Part shown: positions 55,740 through 64,000 of the stretch, in pieces
Numbering within the stretch: the first letter of the stretch is position 1
How the letters are laid out: each line of letters starts with the position of its first letter
Source of the DNA: Schistocerca nitens
Taxonomy: Eukaryota > Arthropoda > Insecta > Orthoptera > Acrididae
Reading direction: 5' to 3'
Assembly: GCF_023898315.1 (NCBI RefSeq)
Contig: NC_064617.1
Span: 717,109,202-717,173,201 of the forward strand
Length of the DNA: 64,000 nucleotides
Notes under the pieces: model-generated
Told to the model about the DNA's origin: nothing
Databases searched by the model: none
The model's input: only the letters and a program-made list of their open reading frames with translations
Translations under genes and position numbers: made by a program

Positions 55740-57120
55740 TCAGTTCTGTAAAACCAGCTAAAACTACACTGGCTGGTCTATTAAATTATGAAAAAAACAG
55801 AAATTTTGGAATTTTGAACTTATCAGGTTTTTCCTCTGGACTCTTCATATACAAAACTGTTTTTCCCATGAGAATGTGTGTTTTTATTGTGCTATATGGA
55901 CTACATTTTTGTGCAGGTACTGAGTACTGTTTGCAGTTTTGCAGTAGATAGACTTTTCTAATGTAATATTTAATATACAATTTTGTTACAAATAACCAGT
56001 GATGGAGTGGTCCTCAAAATAATGTTAGTTTCATTTTGAAACATATATTTTTAAACATGCGTGATTGTTTAGTATAACATTTTCCCAGCAAAAACCAGAT
56101 GCAGTTTCTTCAAGGTCATAAATATGTTCTGCAATTTTCTAAAGAATAAAACCAAGTATTTTCGAGAAGCATTAACACTTTCTTAAGCTGGTTACTTTTT
56201 TGTAGTACTCCCGTAAACAAAGAAGCACTCATGTAATAGCCAGTGTTATTGCAATAATTGTGAGCAAATAAATATTTACAACATTGTCAACAAGTTCATA
56301 TTGACTGATTACTCCGATCACCAGAGGAAGCTACAGTACATTTTAGATGACATTTTCAACCAGTTAATTTTCAAAAAAAATCTTTAAAGACAAAATGCAT
56401 ACAAACAGTGAGGCTAAAGTATGTGGGGTGTACAATTGAAGCATATTTCCCATAGCTATGCAGAGATGGAGTAAATAATGACCAGGAAGAAATAATTAAT
56501 TAAAATGCATGAACTTTATTATTCATAATTAGTCCACTGCATGGAATCTCTTCACATCTTGTAATTAGGTTTTACATCATGGACAGTCCACCAGATTAAG
56601 AAAATGCATAACTCCAACTGAAAATTATAAACTTTAAGACTTTTTTTTCTTTTAATTATATCAAATGGAGACTGATAGTCATTGGCATACACAGTATACA
56701 AAAGTTATGAAGTCCATAAACAGATATTAATTCTAAGTATCAAATGATTTTTTTACTAAAGCACGTAAAATAAACTAGTAATTTTGAATGAGATTATTGA
56801 CAGAATGTACCTTTGTCTTTAAATATCACATAGCTGATTACATTTTTCATGATGTTAAGCTAGTGAATGTGATGTTTGCATTGGAGAAGAATACTGGGTT
56901 TCGAGACCAGTATTTGTTCTTAACATTTTGTTACCTGCCAAATTGAGTTCACAGAAGATAATCACAGCTGTTTGAGTATCATATTCTAACGCAAATCGAA
57001 AACAAGTTACTCTAGCAGTGTATTATTTTGCTTTATTAATTTTAAGAAAACTTTCTTGTTTGTTTGTTTTTTTGTTAGAATCTCTCCTTTGTTAATGCAC
57101 AAGTTCCTGAATTTTCATAA
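55740..57120. other. Mostly unassigned DNA
   Basis: Minus-strand frames at 55980-55740 (MKSPEEKPDKFKIPKF) may be more of the DUF7869-type leader. From 56000 to 57120 the sequence is AT-rich and I see no feature. Confidence 0.35.
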
Positions 57121-57124
57121 TTTC

Positions 57125-58270
57125 CTTTTACATCTACATCTATACTCTGCAAACCACTATGAGGTGCATGGCAGAAAGAACGTCTACTTGTATGAGTTAA
57201 TTCTGTTTCTGCCCATTCCATTCACGCATGGAGTGTGAGAAGATTAATTGTTTGAATGCCTCTGTGTATGCAGTACCGTAATTATTCTAATCTTATCCTC
57301 ACAATCCCTATGTGAGCGATATGTGGGGGATTTTAGTATATTCCTGGAGTTGTTATTTAAAGCCAGTTCTTTAAACTTTGTTAATATACTTTCTTGGGAT
57401 ACTTTACATCTGTCTTCAAAAGTATGCCAGCTCAGTTCCTTCAGTATCTCTGTGGAACTCTCCGATGGATTAAACAAACCTGTGATCATTCATGCTGTCC
57501 TCTGTATAGTTTGAATATCACCTGTTATTCCTATTTGATACGGGTCTCACACACTTGAGCAATATTCTAGGATGGGTCGCATTAGTGATTTGTGAGCAGT
57601 CTCCTTTGTAGACTGCTTGCACTTCCCCAGTATTCCACCAATAAACTGAAGTCTACCATCTGCTTTACCCACATCTGGGCCTGTGTGATCATTTCATTTC
57701 ATATCCCTACAAAGAGTTATATCAAGGTGTTTATAAGAATTGGCTGATTCCAACAGTGAGTCATTGATATTATAGTCATAGGATACTATGTTTTTTCGTT
57801 TTATGAAGGGCACAGTTTTACTTTTCTGAATTTTAAAAGCAAGTTGTAAATCTTTGCAGCGCTTTGAAATCTTATCAAGATCTGACTGAATACTTATGCA
57901 GCTTCTTTCAGATAGTACATCATTATAGCATCTTCAAAAAGTCTGGTGTTAATGTTAATATTGTCTGCAAAGTAATTATTATACAACATGAACAGCAAGG
58001 GTCCCAACAAACTTTCCTGAGCCATACCTGAAGTTATTCTACATCTGAAAATGACTCTCCAGACAAGATAACATGCTGCATCCTCCCTTCCAAAAGTCCC
58101 CAATCCAGTGACAAATTTCACTTGATGCCCCATATGATTGCACTTTTGGCAATAAGCATAGGTGTGGTATTGAGTCAAATGCGTTTTGGAAATCAAGAAA
58201 TACTGCATCAACCTTGATCCAAAGCTTTCAGTATGTCATGTGATAAAAGTGAAAATTTGGTTTCACAAGA

Positions 58271-58326
<56 letters not shown>

Positions 58327-59165
58327 CATGCTGGTTGGTATTGTAGAGGTCACTCTGTTAAAGATATCTCATTATGTTTGAGCTCAGAGTATGTTCCAAG
58401 ATTCTACAACAAATCAGTGTCAAAGATCTTGGATGTTAGTTTTATGGATCGCTTCTGCTACCATTTTTATAGACAAGTGTGACTTTCACTTTTCTCTAAG
58501 AACTGGGCATAGTTTTTTGTTTGAGGGATCAACGACAGATAATAGTTAAAAGGGGGGCTAACAATATTCTCCTACGGTAGTCACTAAAGCCATCACGCAT
58601 TGCTCTCTTGACAGCCAATCACGTTTCATTCTGCATTTCTCTATCTGTAGCCCTATGCTTCGTTTTACACCTATTATAAAGTAATCTCTGTTTCTTCAAA
58701 AGTTTCTTTATTGGGCTGTCCACCATAGAGGTTTCATCCCATTATGGATTGTTCTATTATGTACACATCAATTCAGTGCATGGTCAACTATTGTTTTAAA
58801 CTTGAGCCATAGTTCCTCTAGATGCTCACACCCTGTGCTGAAAGTTTCAAGTTCTTCATTGAGATATGACACTACTGATTTTTTATGTAGTTTATTGAAC
58901 AAATGTATCTTTCTGCTTGTTGTAATTATCCTTTGTGCTTTGGTAATCATTGTTGTCACAAACGCGTCATGGTCACTGATACCAGTTTCGATGTGGACAT
59001 TCTCAAAGGGGCCAGGTCTATTCGTTGCCACTAGATCCAATATATTTCCACCATGATTGGAGTTCCTAACTCTCTGCTATAGGTAGTTTTCAGAGAAGGG
59101 ATTTAGTAACATTTCAGAGGATGCCTTATCATGCCCACCACTGACAAAACTATAATTTTTTCAAT
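57125..59165 (-). mobile_element. Jockey-type LINE with internal deletion and T run
   Basis: Minus-strand pieces include part of the endonuclease domain (59040-58768: MDLVATNRPGPFENVHIETG, then ISDHDAF with the SDH motif kept) and RT sequence around 58400-57960 (LLGPLLFMLYNNYFADNINI). The C-terminal part is at 57489-57244. The 3' end is the (catcta)n run at 57132. A T run (58273-58321) replaces several codons within RT, and endonuclease-RT linker sequence appears deleted near 58560. Both are judged against family sequence I remember. The related fragment at 15735-16510 confirms the family. Confidence 0.85.
58273..58321. repeat. 49-base T homopolymer
   Basis: An uninterrupted T run inside the Jockey LINE RT region. 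In element sense it is poly(A). Confidence 0.95.
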
Positions 59166-60019
59166 TAATTGTTAGATGATTAAGTCTGCACCGATGATTA
59201 CAGTATGTCAACAAATATAATCTACTAACTGCCCTTAGCCTATCTTATTTTCTAATGTATCACTGAAAATAATCAATGTTTGAAAGCACCTTATAATATG
59301 AAACAATGAAAAGTCCTGTTTGGGATATCGACAATGTTACAAAAAAATTGCTACTCATGCTGAGTTGCAGACAGAAACAACAAAAAGACTGCTACACACT
59401 GAGCTTTTGGCCAAAGATTTCTTCAGAAAAGAAAACACACACACACACTTCCACACAAGCTAGCACACCTCATAATACACGACAGCTGTCTCTGGCTGCT
59501 CCGACCAGAATGCAACTGTTGCATTGAACAAAAGCAGCAATCTGGAATGTGGTGGGGAAGAGGATGGGATATCAGGGTATGCGTGGGGGCAGAGAAGAGC
59601 ACTGTCTGGCAGAGCATGCAGGGACTAGATGGCAGCAGGATAAGGCTGCCAGGTGCAGTGTCAGGAGGCTTTAGGGGAGAGAGGGAGGGAGGAGGGGGAT
59701 GTAGAGTGGAAGAGGAGCAGAACAGAGAAGGAGAAAAGACTGATGAGTGCATTGGCAAAGAGAGACACACAATGAGTGTGAGGGGATGTGAATTGGGAGG
59801 AGATGATAGCACAGAGGAGGTGGAAAGCGTTGGGTGGAGTGTTTTTGGACAGCAGGTTCCTGTAGCTTGAGGCTGGGTTAATTTCTAGTGCAGAGAATGT
59901 ATTGTAAGGATAACTCTCATCTGCACAGTTCAGAAAAGCCAGTGATGGAGGAGAGGAATCCAGACAGTCTGGGTTGTGAAGCAGTCATTGAAATGTTCAG
60001 GTGCCTGTTGGGCCACACA

Positions 60020-60395
60020 GTGGTCCACTTTGCTCTTGGCCACAGTTTGGCAGTAGCCATTTGTCCTGGTAGACAGCTGGCTGGTAGTCACGCCAACATA
60101 AAAAGCTGTGCAATGATTGCAGCAGAGATGCTATATGACATGGCTGCTTTCACAGGCAGCCTGGCCTCTCCTGATGAGGTAAGATAAGTTTTTGACATGG
60201 CTGGAATAGGAAGTGCTGAGTGGGTGGATTGGGCAAATCCTGCACCTGGTTGTTCCACAGGAATATGATCCTTGTGGCAATGGGTTTGCCATTGAAACTG
60301 GCATGCAGATGGACTAGGATGTTGTGGAGGTTGGGTATGTGACAGATCACCACTTTAGGAGGGATGGGAAGGATGTTGAGAAGCATGTCCTTCAT
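60020..60395 (-). pseudogene. GIY-YIG-like segment, left arm
   Basis: Reading outward on the minus strand, 60395-60150 gives IPNLHNILVHLHASFNGKPI and WNNQVQDLPNPPTQHFL. After a frameshift come HLCCNHCTAFYVGVTTSQ, LSTRTNGYCQTVAKSKVDH. The CTAFYVGVT string with the following Arg fits the (G)IY...YIG...R core, and a TAG (ATC|TAG) falls just before it. The counterpart in the right arm is better preserved. In GIY-YIG nucleases the Tyr residues and the Arg are catalytic. Confidence 0.7.
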
Positions 60396-60452
60396 TTCAG
60401 GGCATGGTGATAGATAATCAGAGACCTGATCTATCTGTCATCATGAATTGAA

Positions 60453-60809
60453 ATGAGGGTCATCCTACCAAAGACCCTCCTAAAGTGTTGTTCCATTGCC
60501 CAAACAACCTCCGCAATATTGTGGTCCATCCCATACTCCTCCCAATCCCAACCTCTTGCCACAGAGATCATATTCTGTGGAAGACCAAGGAGCAAGACCT
60601 ACCCAATCCACCAACTCAGCACATCCTACCCCATCACAGGCCAGGCCACCTGTGAAAGGAGCCCAGCCATATACCAGCTCTGCTGCAATCATCACACAGC
60701 TTTTTATATTGGTGTGACTACCAACCAGTTGTCTACCAGAATGAATGGTCACTGTCAAACTGTGGCCAAGAGCAAAGTTGAGCATCCATGGCACAACATG
60801 CAACTGTAA
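60453..60809 (+). CDS. GIY-YIG-like segment, right arm (118 codons)
   Basis: An open plus-strand frame reads outward from the palindrome centre. It contains FCGRPRSKTYPIHQ, similar to the C..PRC.TC motif that precedes the nuclease in Penelope-like elements. Next is AIYQLCCNHHTAFYIGV, spaced as in the GIY...YIG motif, then STRMNGHCQTVAKSKVEHPW, with the Arg and His expected in the next helix. The first Gly of GIY is Ala. No RT domain lies upstream, and the frame is about 118 codons from the first Met, so a full protein is not encoded. It could be a decayed nuclease or a conserved fragment. Confidence 0.6.
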   Translation: MRVILPKTLLKCCSIAQTTSAILWSIPYSSQSQPLATEIIFCGRPRSKTYPIHQLSTSYPITGQATCERSPAIYQLCCNHHTAFYIGVTTNQLSTRMNGHCQTVAKSKVEHPWHNMQL

Positions 60810-61486
60810 ATGACATGCTTGATTTCAATGGCTGCATCACAACTCCGACCATCTGTTTCCTCCTCTCCACCACCAGCTCTTCTGAACTGCACAGATGGAA
60901 GTTACCCTTATAACACATTCTCCACTGCCAAAATTATTCTGGCCTCAATCTAAGGTAACCTATTGTCCCCACACCCTCCACCCAACAGTTTCCGTACCTG
61001 TCCTATTACCACCTCCCAATTCACGTCCCCTCACCCTCATTGCGCAATGCTCTCTACCAATGTACCCATTGGTCTTTTCTTCTTCTCTTCTCCTCCCCTT
61101 TCCCATTCCTCATTCCCCCCAGCTCCTGCCTCCCCCACACCCTAGTAATGCTGCGCCTGGCAGCCTTGTCCTGTCACCATCTAGTCCCTGCATGCTCCGC
61201 CAGACAGCGAACCCTCTGCCCTCGCCCATCCCCAGTACCCTTTTATCGTTCCCCCTTCCCCATCCTGCTGCAGATTGCTGCTTTTGTTCAATGCAACATT
61301 TGCATTCTGGTTGGAGATAGCAGTCATGTGTATGAGGTGTTCTTGCTTGTGTGAATATGTGTGTTTTCTTCTTTTCTGTAGAAGGCTTTCACCGAAAGAT
61401 CAATGTATAACAGTCTTTCTGATATGCCTGTCTGCAACTCAACTCAGTGTGTCATCTTTCACAATATTATAATATAATACATCACG

Positions 61487-61810
61487 ATATTATGAAAAGG
61501 ATAGTTGCCACTCACCATACAGTGTGACACCGAGTCACAGATAAGCACTACAAAAAGACTGTCAGAAACTGAGTTTTCGGTCAACAAGGCCTTCATTGGA
61601 TATGGTCAACATACACATGCACACCCTCACCCAAATGCATCTCACACACATGTGACCCATTTCCTAAATCTTGCCAGTCATTTTCCTTCATCCCACTTCG
61701 TTGCCCTTCAACCCTTCTCCCAGAAGATGGAGCCACTGACTCCACAACCTTGTACATTTCCATATCCTTCATAAGTGTTGTCCCCTGCTGCTGCTGCTGG
61801 GTGGGTAGAT
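61487..61810 (+). mobile_element. Second left end of the palindromic family, truncated
   Basis: It begins cgatattatgaaaaggatag then ccgagtcacagataagcact, actgtcagaaactgagtttt and cggtcaacaaggccttcat, the same order as other left ends. It runs into a different interior with agaagatggagccactgact and ends around a (ctg)4 run near 61790. It lies immediately after the 2.1-kb palindrome. Confidence 0.75.
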
Positions 61811-63190
61811 TTTTTTTATCTATTCACATTATGTTAGTTTACAATGTGCTACTTTTTGTTTCACAAATACTTTACAAAAATAAACTGTCAACATATCACT
61901 GGAGGGAGGAAATGTAACATTCCAAAGACATTTAAAACAGTGATTTTTATTACTGCTCTCTTCAGCTACAATAATCATACATGAAAATCTGCTATAAATA
62001 AATTAAAGAACATAAATATTTACCATTATCAAGTTGTACTCAGTCTCTCCCCTGTCATTGCAGTCCATGATCTTTCCAGACTTTGTACCTAGATCAGACT
62101 GTAGTGCCAAGATGCAACTGCTCAAGTACCTAACATCACTGTGCTGTCAGTGAAACCAGGAATGACAGAGGCAGCCCAGGTATGAGCTACACTGGATTTC
62201 TGTTTATTGGCATGATTCCAGAGATTCTCAAGAATATTGTGAAAATCATGTCTGATGAAGATTATGCACTTTAGTTTTTGAATATTGATAGTTAATGCTC
62301 TGTTTGCCATTGCTTGGAGGGTGGAATGGAATAGACATGAGATTTCCTTTACAAAATGTTTGAAACTGAGAGGTAAATTAGAGTCTATTTTCTAAGGTAA
62401 TTGTTTCTGGTAATCCTTCTACAGCAAAAACTTTACATAATGCTTTGAAATAAACAGATGACAGAGTCATGATTGTGGGAGCTGTCTGCTAGGGCTGTTG
62501 ATAAAATATCACTGTATCAACATTTTTTCCAGAAAATATCAATATACATTGGCAATATTTTTTCACCAATAATCTATATTGAAATGGCAATATCGAGTGC
62601 CAGTATTTTTATTTTATATTATATTATTTTCACAGTTTTCAATGAATATTTCAAGTTGTTCATTTGAAATTATGGTGAACATCATTTTACTTTCACGGTG
62701 TGAATGAGTCTTACTACTTTTTGAGCTTTCATCACGTCCAGTCTTTCTCTTTGACTATCTGAAGCGAGTATAGATGGCACGAAGAAGTAGTACGATTCCA
62801 TTGGGGAGGGGGACCTGGTGGTGTGTGTGGAATAACAAGACATCCAAAGTGAAGAAATAGCACACTAGTTGCGTTAAAAAACAAATTTTTAACACAAGTA
62901 GTATGCTATTTCTTCACATCAGTGTTCTTCAAAAATACTTGCTCAAACTGATGAACAAAAATCTAAATGACAATATTGGTCTTTGCAGTGGGCGGAGACA
63001 TGTGTGGGGAAATGTTGACATAATCAACTCTCAGCACTACCAACAAAAACTGCAATGGTTAAGTTCACCATGCAATTTTGATGCAACATCTGCTTGGTTG
63101 CTAGTGTTTGCAGAAGTGTGTAAATGGTGATATCGACATGAAGTGTTCCAGACAAATCCAATATGTGACGAAGCCGAATGACGGACCCAT
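61810..63190. other. Mostly unassigned AT-rich DNA
   Basis: No convincing coding frame. One clear structure is the hairpin at 62849-62916. The 64-codon frame at 62473-62667 is open but matches nothing known to me. Confidence 0.4.
62849..62916. repeat. 31-bp hairpin-forming inverted repeat
   Basis: Left arm gtgaagaaatagcacacta then gttgcgttaaaa (62849-62879) pairs with the complement of ttttaacacaagtagtatgc then tatttcttcac (62887-62916), with about 4 mismatches and a 7-base loop. No coding or transposon feature surrounds it. Confidence 0.8.
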
Positions 63191-63196
63191 CGGACA

Positions 63197-63375
63197 AGAT
63201 TTTTACCCTCCACGCTGCCCTCCAATGCTAAATTTGTGATCCCTTGATGCCTAAGAACATGTCCTACCAACAGGTCCCTTCTTCTTGTCAAGTTGGGCCA
63301 CAAACTCCTCTTCTCCCCAATTCTATTCAATACCTCCTCATTAGTTATGTGATCTACCCATCTAATCTTCAGCAC
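63197..63375 (-). pseudogene. RTE/BovB-like LINE fragment
   Basis: The minus strand reads LKIRWVDHITNEEVLNRIGE, KRSLWPNLTRRRDLLVGHVL and HQGITNLALEGSVEGKN, the same C-terminal region as 15060-15401 and 37500-37800. Truncated at both ends. Confidence 0.9.
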
Positions 63376-63399
63376 AGTAGCCAGCTCAAAACAGTGGGA

Positions 63400-64000
63400 A
63401 AGTACTTTGAGTGAGTATTGTTATAGAGGGTGGAGCGATTCCTCCTGAAAGGTCAGACTATCAGAGCAGAACAGTTCAGTTGTCAAAAGAAAGTCCCAGT
63501 GGAGCTACAAATATTGCAACTGACTGAACACATAGTGCAAAATGTGAACCTATCGAACTCAGCTACAGTGGTGTTCCTCAACTGGGAGAAGGTCTGTGAC
63601 AAGATGTAGCACATAAGCTTCTCCACAAGTAAGTGAGAAGTCAACAATTTTGGACGGGTAGGTCATGATTATCGACAATTATGTAACACAGTGTCCTTTG
63701 ACGGTAGTAGTGAGTGGAAAATCAAGGAGATTAATGAGAGCAGCATACCCCAGGAGTCAGTTATCTTCCAGACTTTATTAAACCTTAACGCCAATGATCT
63801 CCCCCTTGCAGCACATGTAAACATAGTCCATTTCACTGATGGCACCTCTGTCTTCAGTAGCAGAAGAAGGCATCAAACCAACATCAGGCATCTTCAGAGG
63901 CAGCCGGACATACTGAAATGTGGTGCAAGGACAACAAAATGACAAAAACAATGGCAGTATACTTCACTAGGAAAATACCAATCCTAAAGGAAAGACTTGT
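63400..64000 (+). pseudogene. Jockey-type RT fragment running off the window
   Basis: Plus-strand frames give NLSNSATVVFLNWEKVCDKM near 63550-63600 (the FLD..KAFD motif with Asp changed to Asn), then WKIKEINESSIPQESVIFQT with LLNLNANDLP at 63720-63800. IPQESVIFQTLL is the GVPQGSVLSPLLF-type motif, and VHFTDGTSV at 63830 takes the place of the FADDT box (the first Asp is Thr). It is a decayed RT of a Jockey-superfamily element, cut by the right edge. Confidence 0.7.

Larger units (their letters stand above)
59330..61468. mobile_element. 2.1-kb palindromic element with two GIY-YIG arms (Penelope-like?)
   Basis: The left arm (59330-60402) and right arm (about 60448-61468) are inverted, diverged copies. 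Paired landmarks include gcaactgttgcattgaacaa with its complement near 61280, agcatgcaggga with its complement near 61190, and gccacagtttg with its complement near 60760. The centre is about 45 bp. Each arm encodes an outward-reading segment with a GIY-YIG-like motif. The ends carry the gagt(t/c)(g/a)cagacag...aaaaagactg sequence shared with the MITE at 11897. Penelope-like retroelements carry GIY-YIG nucleases and often form inverted structures, but no RT is present here. Confidence 0.8.

Noticed and set aside
59423..59870. Proline-rich minus-strand and glycine-rich plus-strand frames
   Set aside because: Both arise from the purine-rich left arm of the palindromic element, whose right arm has the mirror-image composition. 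No protein family fits.
60895..61320. 141-codon plus-strand Pro/Ser-rich frame
   Set aside because: Same origin as above in the right arm. Low-complexity and out of register with the nuclease-like segment.
1..64000. CRISPR arrays, operons, ribosome binding sites or bacterial insertion sequences
   Set aside because: Base composition, splice-like sites, SINEs and LINEs are those of an animal nuclear genome. No regularly spaced short repeats of the CRISPR type were seen.

Overview
The window looks like intergenic or intronic DNA from a large, AT-rich insect genome. No complete host gene is visible. Nearly every recognisable stretch is a decayed transposable element: tRNA-derived SINEs, LINEs, Ty3/gypsy and Ty1/copia LTR elements, Tc1/mariner, hAT and P-like DNA transposons, and palindromic elements carrying GIY-YIG nuclease coding remnants. 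The SINE families and the Jockey and RTE LINE families resemble repeats I associate with grasshoppers and locusts (Schistocerca-type Orthoptera). That host assignment is inference from remembered repeat families, not from a database search.

Layout. 1-5.1 kb: gag and protease-like remnants of an LTR element on the minus strand, with a SINE inserted. 6.2-7.6 kb: a second SINE family and a minus-strand Tc1 remnant. 7.7-14.6 kb: a gypsy element on the minus strand, carrying a dimeric tRNA-like insert in one LTR, a palindromic MITE, a mariner with TA duplications, and a SINE. 15-18.1 kb: LINE fragments, a mariner remnant and a third SINE family. 18.85-24.5 kb: a THAP/P-like DNA transposon with about 32-bp inverted ends, split by a Jockey/CR1-type LINE. 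25.7-36.9 kb: a second gypsy element on the minus strand. A copia element (30309-34947, with a matching 5-bp target duplication) sits inside its gag, and the copia is itself cut by a SINE, a palindromic-element fragment and a LINE. 37.5-41.6 kb: an RTE/BovB-like LINE with an 840-bp tandem duplication of its 5' end. 41.5-43.0 kb: diverged tandem repeats with a 337-bp insert. 43.1-48.4 kb: a hAT-type element interrupted by a nearly intact 1.4-kb Tc1. 48.4-51.9 kb: a LINE C-terminus and another Tc1.

52.5-55.7 kb holds the two segments most like ordinary genes. One is an acceptor-preceded open region of about 180 codons on the plus strand that I do not recognise. The other is a minus-strand DUF7869-type gene with a predicted short intron and several stops. 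57.1-59.2 kb is a Jockey LINE with a 49-base T run. 59.3-61.5 kb is a 2.1-kb palindrome whose two arms each carry a GIY-YIG segment reading outward from the centre. The window ends in further LINE fragments.

These parts do not work together as one system. The order of nesting gives a relative chronology of invasions: gypsy first, then copia, then SINEs, LINEs and Tc1/mariner elements.
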